A stretch of 64,000 nucleotides of DNA from Pseudogulbenkiania sp. MAI-1 (GTDB lineage: Bacteria > Pseudomonadota > Gammaproteobacteria > Burkholderiales > Chromobacteriaceae), in NCBI RefSeq assembly GCF_000527175.1, contig NZ_AZUR01000001.1, positions 1,275,011 through 1,339,010 on the forward strand, written 5' to 3'. The notes beneath the pieces are model-generated. The model worked only from the letters and a program-made list of their open reading frames with translations. It had not been told where the DNA came from and searched no databases. Positions 7,533 through 15,522 of this stretch are shown one piece after another. Position 1 is the stretch's first letter. Every line of letters starts with the position of its first letter. The position numbers and the translations under genes were made by a program.

Positions 7533-7853
7533 TTAGCAGCCGGCTCCGCCCGTCTGCATCCCCAGCCCACCGCTGTTCAGACTGTCCACCAGCTTGGCGC
7601 GCGCATCCAGCAACTGAAAATACGAGCGCCACATCATGGCCGAGATCTGCTGGCAGGCGTCCAGCGGATCCTTGGCCTGCGCGCGCGCCAGGTCGATCCA
7701 TACCTGCAGTTCAGTCAGCGCGGCCGGGTCGTCGCTCGCGTCGATCAATTGGCGCAACACCGCGCGGCGTTTGCGTTCGAAGGCTTGAGGGTCGTGTTCG
7801 TACAGGGCTTGCCATTGCTCGAACACAAAACGGTAAGGGCGTACGTGGGCCAT
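7533..7853 (-). CDS. DUF3135-family protein, C-terminus altered by IS insertion
   Basis: 106-residue protein of unknown function resembling DUF3135 (PF11333): FVFEQWQALYEHDPQAFERK, then a helix with LQVWIDLARAQAKDPLDACQ and MMWRSYFQLLDARAKLVDSL. The start is ATG at 7851-7853. The stop codon TAA is completed by the last base of the inserted IS5-family element (7533), so the native C-terminus, probably only a few residues longer, has been replaced. No metabolic role is known for the family. Confidence 0.65.
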   Translation of the reverse strand: MAHVRPYRFVFEQWQALYEHDPQAFERKRRAVLRQLIDASDDPAALTELQVWIDLARAQAKDPLDACQQISAMMWRSYFQLLDARAKLVDSLNSGGLGMQTGGAGC

Positions 7854-8137
7854 GAGCGACTCCAGACCCCCTCCCGAAGACAATAAGTAAACGGTTGATT
7901 CTTTTGTGTTACCACTCCAACTGTACCATTCGGGGCTGGGCGGCGCGCCAACAATCTGCCGCCGGTTGACGGCGGGCAAAGGACGTCGGTATTTTCGCCA
8001 CAGCACCGTTGTCGCTTATGCCTTTGTGTTATGTTGTGGCTTGGCGCATCGGCTACTCAAGTTATTTTGAATGCATCCCCAAGCCAATCGGTGCTGCTAC
8101 TCATCGCCTCTTCGATGTCTACCCCGGCGGATTCGAA
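7854..8137. other. Intergenic region without recognised gene
   Basis: Upstream region of the DUF3135 gene and downstream of scoB. I see no coding pattern or RNA; it contains AT-rich patches near 7885-7920 and 8040-8070 that could be promoter DNA for the DUF3135 gene. Confidence 0.5.
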
Positions 8138-8170
8138 GCCGGGCAGGATACAGGCAGCATCTTGCCCGGC
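8138..8170 (-). terminator. Hairpin downstream of scoB
   Basis: GCCGGGCA (8138-8145) pairs with TGCCCGGC (8163-8170), with a 17-nt loop, 22 bp after the scoB stop. It has no U run, so it is a weak terminator or 3'-end stabiliser. Confidence 0.4.
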
Positions 8171-8192
8171 GCTGGATAGGAGTTAGCCCCGC

Positions 8193-8837
8193 TCACTGAA
8201 AGCGCAGTTCCACCCCGGTCTTGCTGCACATCTCGTCCCGGCTCACCCCGGGCGCCAGTTCCAGCACCTCTAGTCCCTCCCGGCCCACGCGCAGTACGCC
8301 CAGATCGGTGATGATCATGCTCACCACGCCCACGCCGGTCAGCGGCAGCGTGCATTGCGGCACCAGCTTGAAGTCCTCGCCGCCGTCCTTCTTCCGGGCG
8401 GTGTGCTCCATCAACACGATCACCCTTTCCACGCCGGCTACCAAATCCATCGCGCCGCCCATGCCCTTGACCATCTTGCCCGGGATCATCCAGTTGGCCA
8501 GATCGCCGCGCTCACTCACCTGCATCGCGCCGAGGATGGCCAAGCTGATCTTGCCGCCGCGAATCATGCCGAACGAGTCGGCCGAGCTGAACACGGCCGA
8601 GCCGGGCAGCGTGGTGATGGTCTGCTTGCCGGCGTTGATCAGGTCGGCGTCCACCTCGTCTTCGGTCGGGAACGGGCCGATGCCGAGCAGGCCGTTTTCC
8701 GATTGAAGCCACACCTCGATGCCGTCCGGCACGTAGTTGGCCACCAGCGTGGGCAGGCCGATGCCGAGGTTTACATAAAAACCGTCCTGCAGTTCCTGCG
8801 CGGCGCGCGCCGCCATTTGTTCACGAGTCCATGCCAT
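8193..8837 (-). CDS. scoB: 3-oxoacid CoA-transferase subunit B
   Basis: Beta subunit of the succinyl-CoA:3-ketoacid CoA-transferase, which activates acetoacetate to acetoacetyl-CoA. At 214 residues it has the usual length, with GLGIGLPTL-type strand VNLGIGLPTLVANYVP, the catalytic Glu in LQSENGLLGIGP, and GGKISLAILGAMQVSERGDLANWMIPGK-type family sequence around residues 95-125. scoA lies 10 bp upstream and bdhA beyond it on the same strand, forming a D-3-hydroxybutyrate to acetoacetyl-CoA route; bktB at 24.3 kb could then cleave acetoacetyl-CoA. Confidence 0.95.
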   Translation of the reverse strand: MAWTREQMAARAAQELQDGFYVNLGIGLPTLVANYVPDGIEVWLQSENGLLGIGPFPTEDEVDADLINAGKQTITTLPGSAVFSSADSFGMIRGGKISLAILGAMQVSERGDLANWMIPGKMVKGMGGAMDLVAGVERVIVLMEHTARKKDGGEDFKLVPQCTLPLTGVGVVSMIITDLGVLRVGREGLEVLELAPGVSRDEMCSKTGVELRFQ

Positions 8838-8847
8838 GGCGGTTTCC

Positions 8848-9549
8848 TTAGCTGGCGGCGCGCACGGTGCGCTGCTCGATGCGTTTGATCGGTTGCGGGT
8901 TCAGCACCAGGCGGTGCACGAAGATGCCGGGGGTGTGGATGGCGTCCGGGTCGAGCTCGCCGTTCTCGACGATCTCCTCGACCTCGGCGATGCAGAGCTT
9001 GCCCGCCATCGCCACGTTCGGGTTGAAGTTGCGCGCGGTGCGGCGGTAGATCAGGTTGCCGGCGCGGTCGGCCTTCCACGCCTTGACCAGCGCAATGTCG
9101 GCGGTCAGCGCCGCTTCCAGGATGTGCGGATGGCCGTTGAATTCGCGTACTTCCTTGCCCTCGGCGATCACCGTGCCGTAGCCGGTGCGGGTGAAGAAGG
9201 CCGGGATGCCGGAACCGCCGGCGCGCAGTTTTTCCGCCAGCGTGCCCTGCGGGGTGAACTCCAGCTCCAGTTCGCCGGACAGGTACTGGCGCTCGAATTC
9301 CTTGTTCTCGCCGACGTAGGAGGAAATCATCTTCCGGATCTGGCGTGTCTCCAGCAGTTGGCCGAGGCCGACGCCGTCGATGCCGCAGTTGTTGGAGATC
9401 ACGGTCAGCCCGCGCACGCCGCTGTCGCGCAGCGCAGTGATCAGCACTTCCGGAATGCCGCACAAGCCGAAGCCGCCGGCGGCGATGGTTTGTCCGTCGC
9501 GCACGATGTCGGCCAGTGCCGTGTGCGCGTCAGGGTACAGCTTGTTCAT
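8848..9549 (-). CDS. scoA: 3-oxoacid CoA-transferase subunit A
   Basis: Alpha subunit of the same CoA-transferase, 233 residues. It carries the CoA-binding GGFGLCGIPEVLI motif near residue 21 and ISNNCGIDGVGLGQLL, and its end (RTVRAAS) is close to scoB. Start ATG 9547-9549 follows an AAGGAGCAAG ribosome site. It is cotranscribed with scoB and probably with bdhA (46-bp gap). Confidence 0.95.
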   Translation of the reverse strand: MNKLYPDAHTALADIVRDGQTIAAGGFGLCGIPEVLITALRDSGVRGLTVISNNCGIDGVGLGQLLETRQIRKMISSYVGENKEFERQYLSGELELEFTPQGTLAEKLRAGGSGIPAFFTRTGYGTVIAEGKEVREFNGHPHILEAALTADIALVKAWKADRAGNLIYRRTARNFNPNVAMAGKLCIAEVEEIVENGELDPDAIHTPGIFVHRLVLNPQPIKRIEQRTVRAAS

Positions 9550-9595
9550 GCTTGCTCCTTTCGGGAAGGAAACTGCGGGAAGGGAACTGCGAAAA

Positions 9596-10372
9596 TCATT
9601 GGGCGGTCCAGCCGCCGTCCATGGCCCATGCCACGCCGCGCACCTCGGCCGCCGCGTCCGAGCACAGGAAGGCCACCAGCGCGCCCAGCTGCTCCGGCGT
9701 CACCACCTTGCCGGACGGCTGCTTTTCGCCCACCACGCGAGCGCGCGCGGTGTCCAGGTCGATGCGTAGCGCGTGCGCGCGGTCGGCAAACTGCTTGGCC
9801 GCCAGCGGGGTCTGCACCCAGCCGGGGCAGATCGCGTTGCAAGTGATGCCGGTTTCGGCCAACTCCAGCGCCACGGTCTTGGTCAGCCCGACTAGGCCGT
9901 GCTTGGCGGCGACATAGGCCGACTTGTTGACCGACGCCACCAGCCCGTGTACCGAGGCGACGTTGACGATGCGGCCCCAGCCGCGCGCGCGCATGGTCAA
10001 GAGCGCGCACTTGGTGGCGTGGAAAGCGGAACTGAGATTGATTGCCAGGATGTCGTCCCACTTGTCGGCCGGGAAGTCGTCCACTGGCACCACGTGCTGG
10101 ATGCCGGCGTTGTTGACCAGGATGTCGACGCCGCCGAACTCCTTGTTGGTGAAGTCGATCATGGCGGCGATCTCGTCGGCGCGGCGCATGTCGGCGCCGT
10201 GGTAACCGACGCGTCCGCCGTGCGCGGCCACCGCGTCGCGCGCCGCGTCGATCTCACCAAAGCCGTTGAGCACCACGTCGGCGCCGGCCTGAGCCAGCGT
10301 GCGGGCGATCGCCAAACCGATGCCGCTGGTCGAGCCGGTGACCAGCGCGGTTTTACCTTTCAGAGCAGTCAT
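9596..10372 (-). CDS. bdhA: D-3-hydroxybutyrate dehydrogenase
   Basis: NAD-dependent oxidation of D-3-hydroxybutyrate (from PHB breakdown) to acetoacetate. Short-chain dehydrogenase: GSTSGIGLAIA cofactor loop near residue 13, NNAGIQHV near 89, catalytic Ser/Tyr/Lys around SVHGLVASVNKSAYVAAKHG, and the PGWVQTPL segment. The start MTALKGKTALVTG (ATG 10370-10372) has AAGGA about 10 nt upstream; a longer reading to 10396 lacks support. Length 258 residues matches bacterial BdhA. Confidence 0.93.
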   Translation of the reverse strand: MTALKGKTALVTGSTSGIGLAIARTLAQAGADVVLNGFGEIDAARDAVAAHGGRVGYHGADMRRADEIAAMIDFTNKEFGGVDILVNNAGIQHVVPVDDFPADKWDDILAINLSSAFHATKCALLTMRARGWGRIVNVASVHGLVASVNKSAYVAAKHGLVGLTKTVALELAETGITCNAICPGWVQTPLAAKQFADRAHALRIDLDTARARVVGEKQPSGKVVTPEQLGALVAFLCSDAAAEVRGVAWAMDGGWTAQ

Positions 10373-10491
10373 GGATGCGTTCCTTGTAGAGGGCACAGTT
10401 CAGTGGTCTGAAAGGGATGATAGGAGCAAGGCGGCGGTGGCGAAGTCGGATGGTTCTCTAATCCGTGTAAGAAAAATCCGGCAGCGCTTCC

Positions 10492-12132
10492 TTAGCAGCG
10501 GAACTGCCGCACCAGCTCGGACAATTGCCGCGCCGACGCGCGCACCTGGACGGCGGCGTCGGCCATCGCATTCATCGACGCGCTGGTTTCTTCCTCGCGG
10601 TTGGCTATCTCTTCCACCGTCTTGGCGATCGAGTTGTTGGCGAGCGACTGTTCCTTGGTGGCGTGCGCGACTTCCTGTGCCCGGTGCAGGGTCTGGCGCG
10701 CGCCGTCCATCAGCTCGCTGAGCGCGTCGGCCGCCACCTGGGTCGCGGTCATCCCGCGTTCCACATGCGGCAGGGTTTCGGACATTGATTTGACCACCGC
10801 CTGCGTGTCGCTCTGCAGTCCGGTGATCATGTTGCCGATCTCTACCGTGGCCTGGGTGGTGCGCTCGGCCAGTTTGCGTACCTCGTCCGCCACCACCGCG
10901 AAGCCGCGGCCGGCCTCGCCGGCGCGTGCCGCCTCGATCGCCGCGTTGAGCGCGAGGAGGTTGGTCTGGTCGGCGATATCGTTGATCACGCCGGCGATGG
11001 TGGCGATCTGGCCGGTGCGCTGGTCCAGCGTGCCGATCCGCCCGGTCGAGTCGCGCACGGTGTCGGCCAACAGGTGCATGCCCTGGCGCACGTCCTGGAT
11101 GCGCGCCGTGCCGTCTTCGGCCAGTTGCGCGGCGCGACTGGAGGTGGTCTGGGTGTCGCCGGCCACGTCGGCCACATGGCCGATGCACACCGTCACCTGT
11201 TCCATCGACGCGGCCATCGAGGTGGCCTGCTCGGATTGCCGGTGCGCGGCGTCGGTGATTTCGCGTGCGGCCTCGCTGATCTTCTCGGCGTTGTCCGCCA
11301 GCGAGCTGGACTCGCTGTTGATATGGGTGACAATGCCGCGCAGCGCGCTCACCATGTCGTCGAACGCCGCCAGCATGCTGCCTTTCGGGCGCGCGCCGGC
11401 AGCATGGCTCAGGTCGCCCTTGGCCGCCTGCGTCATCAGCCGGATCGCGTCGGCCGGCTCGCCGCCCACCAGGTTGAGGATGCTGCGCGCGGTGAACAGC
11501 CCGAAGCCGCCGAACAGCAGCAAAAACAGCGTCGTGATCAGCAGATAGAGCAGCAGGTGATGGCGGAAGGCGGTGTCGATGTCATCGATGTAGGCGCCGG
11601 TACCGATCACCCAGTTCCAATCCTCGAACGCCATGATGTATTGCAGCTTGGGCAGCGGCTCCTTCTGGCCTGGGCGCGGGAAGGCGGTATCGACATAGGC
11701 GCCGCGCGGCGTCTTGTCCAGCGCCGCCATCATGTCCTTCAGCGTGTAGCGCCCCTGGCCGTCCTTGATCTTGTCCAGCATGTGCTGGCCGATCAGCTTG
11801 GGATTGACGTGGCTGACGCCGACGCCCTCCCGGGTCCAGATGTACAGGTATTCGGTCTTGCCGTCGGTGCCGCCGTAGCGAGCGGCGGCGATTGCCTGGA
11901 TCGCCCGGCGCTGTGCCTCCTCGCGCGACAGCCGGCCGGCGGCTTCCTCTTGCCGATAGTGGGTGGAGATGTTGAAGCCGCCTTCGACCGCCGATTTGAT
12001 CAGCAGGCGCCGGCCTTCCATCAGGTTGTTGCGCGATTCGATGCTGGAATAGGTGGCAATCGCCAGCATCCCAACGAGTGCGCCCAGGATCAGCAACACG
12101 ATCTTGGTGCGTAGGGTTAGTGCTTGAAACAT
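10492..12132 (-). CDS. Methyl-accepting chemotaxis protein, single-Cache sensor
   Basis: 546-residue inner-membrane chemoreceptor. TM1 is at about 9-29. A periplasmic single Cache (sCache_2-like) domain follows, with the motif GKTEYLYIWTREGVGVSHVNP and a PKLQYIMAFEDWNWVIGTGAYIDDI-type end. TM2 (LLLYLLITTLFLLLFGGFGLF) lies near 190-210, then HAMP and the signalling hairpin with QTNLLALNAAIEAARAGE. The start MFQALTLRTK (ATG 12130-12132) has GAGG 8 nt upstream. It sits 74 bp downstream of an orphan substrate-binding protein on the same strand, suggesting the two work together. Confidence 0.92.
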   Translation of the reverse strand: MFQALTLRTKIVLLILGALVGMLAIATYSSIESRNNLMEGRRLLIKSAVEGGFNISTHYRQEEAAGRLSREEAQRRAIQAIAAARYGGTDGKTEYLYIWTREGVGVSHVNPKLIGQHMLDKIKDGQGRYTLKDMMAALDKTPRGAYVDTAFPRPGQKEPLPKLQYIMAFEDWNWVIGTGAYIDDIDTAFRHHLLLYLLITTLFLLLFGGFGLFTARSILNLVGGEPADAIRLMTQAAKGDLSHAAGARPKGSMLAAFDDMVSALRGIVTHINSESSSLADNAEKISEAAREITDAAHRQSEQATSMAASMEQVTVCIGHVADVAGDTQTTSSRAAQLAEDGTARIQDVRQGMHLLADTVRDSTGRIGTLDQRTGQIATIAGVINDIADQTNLLALNAAIEAARAGEAGRGFAVVADEVRKLAERTTQATVEIGNMITGLQSDTQAVVKSMSETLPHVERGMTATQVAADALSELMDGARQTLHRAQEVAHATKEQSLANNSIAKTVEEIANREEETSASMNAMADAAVQVRASARQLSELVRQFRC

Positions 12133-12206
12133 GTCATCCTCGTCTCTCTCATGGCGTCTTGTCAGGAGCCGGCTCCCCACGCCTTGCTGTTACAGGGGGT
12201 GGGGGG

Positions 12207-13325
12207 TTATTGGTTGACCAGCAGCGTGTCGCCGGCTTTCAGGGTTTGCGGCGACAGCTCGGCGCCGAACGCGCGCGCCTTGCGTACGTCGATGGCGATA
12301 TTGAATACCTTGGGCTGCTCCGGGACGATCTGTGACACGGGCTTGCCTTCCAGCAGCTGCTTGATCATCGCCGCCACCTGCCGCCCCATCACCGGCAGAG
12401 ATGGCGCGATGGTCGCGGTGGCCCCCCAGCCTTCAGTGACCTCCTTGGTGCCGATTCCGATCAGTGGCTTGCGCGCGGTCTTGAACACCATCTCCGCGTA
12501 CGGGCGCTGCACTCCCATCTGGTCGTTCGGGCTCAGGAACACGTCAACCAGCGGGTCCAGTTCTTCCACATGGCGCCTGGCCAGCGTCGCCATCCGGATG
12601 TGGCCGCCCTCGCTCTGCACGAACGGCACCATCCGGAACATCACTTCCATCTCCTTGAACTCTTCGTCCTGCTTCAGCACTTCTTCCAGCCAGCGCCGAT
12701 AGCTGTGCGATTGCGGCATGTCGGCGTAGATCAGGCCGAACTTTCTGGCCTGCGGGAACAGCCGCTTGATGAAGCGCAGCCGCTCGCGCACCGGCACCGG
12801 ATAGGACACGCCGGTGAAGTTGGCCTTGGGCGGGCTTTTGAAATCGTCGATCAGCCCCATGCCGACCGGGTCGGACACGGCACCGAACACGAAGCTGTAG
12901 CGGTTGTCGCCATAGGCGATTTGCTGGATCGCGCCGGCCGCGATGGTGCCGCCGAGGTAGAACAGCTTGTGCTGGCTGAACCCGCTGATGGTCCACAGCC
13001 GCTCGGCGCGGCCGCTATAGTTGTCGAGCGAAGTGTGGATCACGCGCAGTGTCTTGCTGTCCTGGTAACCGTATTCAGCCAGCGCGGCCAGCATCGTGGT
13101 CCGTACCGTGCGGTAGGGTTCGCCTTGCTCGGAGTCGATCATCACCAGTACCGGCGGCTCGGCCGCCCGTGTCGTGGCCGGCCAGCCCAGTATCAGACCG
13201 GCAGCCGTCAGTATCAGCGCCGCGCCACATGCCGCCAGGCGGCCGGCAAGCGGCGCCAGGAACCCGGTGGCACCCCGAGCGCGATCTGTCCTTCCGACAT
13301 GCCGATGCCCACGGCTCCTTTGCAT
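12207..13325 (-). CDS. ABC-type substrate-binding protein, orphan (PF04392-like)
   Basis: 372 residues, secreted: an Arg-rich N-terminus, hydrophobic segment LAACGAALILTAAGLILG and a cut near TTRAAEPP. The body is an ABC_sub_bind fold (VLVMIDSEQGEPYRTVRTTM; GGTIAAGAIQQIAYG; FVFGAVSDPVGMGLI; VSYPVPVRERLRFIKRLFP). No permease or ATPase is adjacent; the next gene is a chemoreceptor. ATG 13323-13325 is preceded by AGGGAG. Such orphan binding proteins often serve signalling proteins. Ligand unknown. Confidence 0.82.
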   Translation of the reverse strand: MQRSRGHRHVGRTDRARGATGFLAPLAGRLAACGAALILTAAGLILGWPATTRAAEPPVLVMIDSEQGEPYRTVRTTMLAALAEYGYQDSKTLRVIHTSLDNYSGRAERLWTISGFSQHKLFYLGGTIAAGAIQQIAYGDNRYSFVFGAVSDPVGMGLIDDFKSPPKANFTGVSYPVPVRERLRFIKRLFPQARKFGLIYADMPQSHSYRRWLEEVLKQDEEFKEMEVMFRMVPFVQSEGGHIRMATLARRHVEELDPLVDVFLSPNDQMGVQRPYAEMVFKTARKPLIGIGTKEVTEGWGATATIAPSLPVMGRQVAAMIKQLLEGKPVSQIVPEQPKVFNIAIDVRKARAFGAELSPQTLKAGDTLLVNQ

Positions 13326-13657
13326 CTATGTCTCCCTAAAGCTTTCGGCTTGCATTCCCGCCGCCGGCCGCGTGCTTGCCTTAATTCAAGCACCGAGCCC
13401 ATGCAAAGCAAGTCCTTACAATAGTCATGGGTATTCCGGCCGGAGGCGGCTGTGGCCAAGTGTCGGCCAGAAGCCGGCGCCTGTCCTGTCGGAAAAGTCT
13501 GAAATTTCAGCGCGTTCCCGACTCCGCAAGATGGAGGCATGCTCAGAAAATTCCTACGCGATAGGTGGAAGTTTCCGACTTTTCCGCCATCGTGCGCACG
13601 CTATCATCGGTCGTAGGGGCCGTGAGGCGCCGGCCCAGGAGAAGCAGGAGGGGGAGC
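13326..13657. other. Divergent promoter region between binding protein and chemoreceptor
   Basis: 332 bp with no convincing gene. It must hold the promoters of the minus-strand binding-protein/chemoreceptor pair and of the plus-strand chemoreceptor. I could not place sigma70 or sigma28 boxes with confidence. Confidence 0.5.
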
Positions 13658-15436
13658 ATGAAGCAACGCGTACGATTGCATGGGCTGATGGAGCAGATGT
13701 TCTGGTTCACCATCGGCCGCAAGCTGGCCAGTCTTCTCTTGGTGCTGCCGCTGCAGGCCGGCATGTTGTATTGGCTGGTCGTGATGGCGGCAGCGCTCGA
13801 GGCGCAGTCGCCCGGCGGCGGCTCCGCGGCGCTGCGTGCCAGCAGCGCGAGCGCGCTGGCCTGGGGCTGGGGATTGTTCGCCGTCTCCTGTCTGTTCACC
13901 GCTGGCCTGGTGCTGTATCTGCGCTTTCTCTTGGTGCGCCCACTGCGCCGTATCATCGCGGTGCTAGATGAAGCGGGCCAGGGCGAGGGCGATCTGTCGC
14001 GCGAGATGCCGGCTGATACCCATGACGAAATCCGCCAGTTGGCCGATGCGTACAACCGCTTTCTGAACAAGCTGCGCACCATGGTCACGGAAATCCGCCA
14101 TACCACGCTGGAGATCGGCATTGCCTCGACCCGCACCGAATTCAACGTGCGCCATACCAGCAGCAGTGCGCGCCAGCAGGAAGCGCTGGCGGACAGCATC
14201 CACAGCGCCACCACCGAGGCGCTGGCGGCGGTGGGCGACGTAATCGACACCACCCATGCCATCGCCGCCACCAACGCCGCCCACTACGACAAGGCGCTGC
14301 AGTCGCTCGACGAGCTGCAGCAGGTGAGCGAGCGCATCCATAGTGCGTCGCAGAAGCTCGACCAATTCGACCGCACGGTCGGCCAGTTGTCCGAGAGCTC
14401 GGCCAGCATTGAAGAGATTCTCGGCCTGATCAAGGACATCGCTGGCCAGACCAATCTGCTGTCGCTCAACGCGGCGATCGAGGCGGCGCGCACAGGCGAG
14501 GCCGGACGCGGCTTCGCCGTGGTGGCGGACGAGGTGCGCGGGCTGGCCAACAAGGTGCAGGGCGCCACCCAGGAGATCCAGAACAAGGTCGACGGCATGA
14601 GCGCGCTGGTCGACCAGACACGCAGCGAGACCTTGGCGATCCTGGCCGATACCAGGCTGACGCGCACGGCGATCGAAAAGGCGTCGGTCAGCTTCCACGG
14701 CATGGTGCGGGATTTTGCCGCCACGCGCGGCCAGCTCGACACCATCGTCGGCAAGATCGAATCGTTCGGTTCGCTCAACCAGACGGTGTTTGCCTCGGTG
14801 CGGGACATCCACGCCGCCAGCGGCAAGATCAGCGAGAAGATGGCGAGCTCCACCGAGGCCGCCGGCCGCGCCGAGCACGCGGTCAAGAGCATCCAAAGCC
14901 TGGTGTCGCGCTTCCGGACCGGCGAAGGGGCACTCGAACAACTGGTCGAGCTGGCCAACGAGTTCCGTGCCTGGATGGCTCACTTCCTCAGCGAGCAGTT
15001 GGCGCGCGGCGTGCCGGTGTTCGATACCCGTTACCAGCCGATCGCTGGCACCTATCCACAGAAATACCGCACCAGCTACGATGGCGTGTTCGGCCCCGAG
15101 GTTCAGCGCCAGTACGACGAGGTCACCCGCCGCGCACAGGGCGGGGTGTTTGCGATGGTGGTGGACGTGAACGGCTATGCGCCGGCGCATACCTCGCATT
15201 TTTCGCAGCCGATCAGCGGCGATGCGGCCAAGGATCTGGCGTTCTGCCGGCACAAACGCATCTTCGACGAGCCGGCGGTCAAGTCGATGCTGAACAGCAG
15301 CGGGCCGTTCCTGGTGCAGACGCTGCCGCGCGACACCGGCGAGGTGCTCGGCACCGTATCCTGCCCGATCGAGGTCGGCGGCCGGTGCTGGGGCGTGGTG
15401 TGCATCGGCTTCGATCCGGCGGCGATTCTGACGTAG
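13658..15436 (+). CDS. Methyl-accepting chemotaxis protein with C-terminal sensory extension
   Basis: 592-residue chemoreceptor. TM1 (LASLLLVLPLQAGMLYWLV) is near 20-40 and TM2 (SALAWGWGLFAVSCLFTAGLVL) near 65-88, leaving only a ~25-residue periplasmic loop. HAMP follows, then the signalling hairpin with QTNLLSLNAAIEAARTGE. After the hairpin come about 170 extra residues (VFDTRYQPIAGTYPQKYRT; VVDVNGYAPAHTSHFSQP; RCWGVVCIGFDPAAIL), a cytoplasmic ligand-binding-like tail. The ATG at 13658 sits behind a perfect AGGAGGGGG site. Sensing is probably cytoplasmic through this tail. Confidence 0.9.
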   Translation: MKQRVRLHGLMEQMFWFTIGRKLASLLLVLPLQAGMLYWLVVMAAALEAQSPGGGSAALRASSASALAWGWGLFAVSCLFTAGLVLYLRFLLVRPLRRIIAVLDEAGQGEGDLSREMPADTHDEIRQLADAYNRFLNKLRTMVTEIRHTTLEIGIASTRTEFNVRHTSSSARQQEALADSIHSATTEALAAVGDVIDTTHAIAATNAAHYDKALQSLDELQQVSERIHSASQKLDQFDRTVGQLSESSASIEEILGLIKDIAGQTNLLSLNAAIEAARTGEAGRGFAVVADEVRGLANKVQGATQEIQNKVDGMSALVDQTRSETLAILADTRLTRTAIEKASVSFHGMVRDFAATRGQLDTIVGKIESFGSLNQTVFASVRDIHAASGKISEKMASSTEAAGRAEHAVKSIQSLVSRFRTGEGALEQLVELANEFRAWMAHFLSEQLARGVPVFDTRYQPIAGTYPQKYRTSYDGVFGPEVQRQYDEVTRRAQGGVFAMVVDVNGYAPAHTSHFSQPISGDAAKDLAFCRHKRIFDEPAVKSMLNSSGPFLVQTLPRDTGEVLGTVSCPIEVGGRCWGVVCIGFDPAAILT

Positions 15437-15522
15437 TAGCGCCATCAACCGGGGTGGGGATGAGGTTTATACTGAAAATAGAATTGGTTTCGTTTGCCGA
15501 ACCGGAGTTAGGTGTTGTGCGC

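Larger units (their letters stand above)
6686..7533 (-). mobile_element. IS5-family insertion sequence (IS427-like), 848 bp
   Basis: Perfect 18-bp terminal inverted repeats, AGAGCGTGTTCACGATCT at 6686-6703 and its complement at 7516-7533, are flanked by TA on both sides (6684-6685 and 7534-7535), the usual target duplication of this group. Inside are two minus-strand frames encoding an IS5-type DDE transposase that meet at a run of seven A residues (minus strand, 7224-7230). The element ends in the DUF3135 gene on its right and in an IS256-type scrap on its left. Confidence 0.92.

Noticed and set aside
13964..15448. A 494-codon minus-strand frame opposite the second chemoreceptor
   Set aside because: Repetitive Arg/His/Leu/Gly composition typical of an antisense frame in GC-rich DNA.
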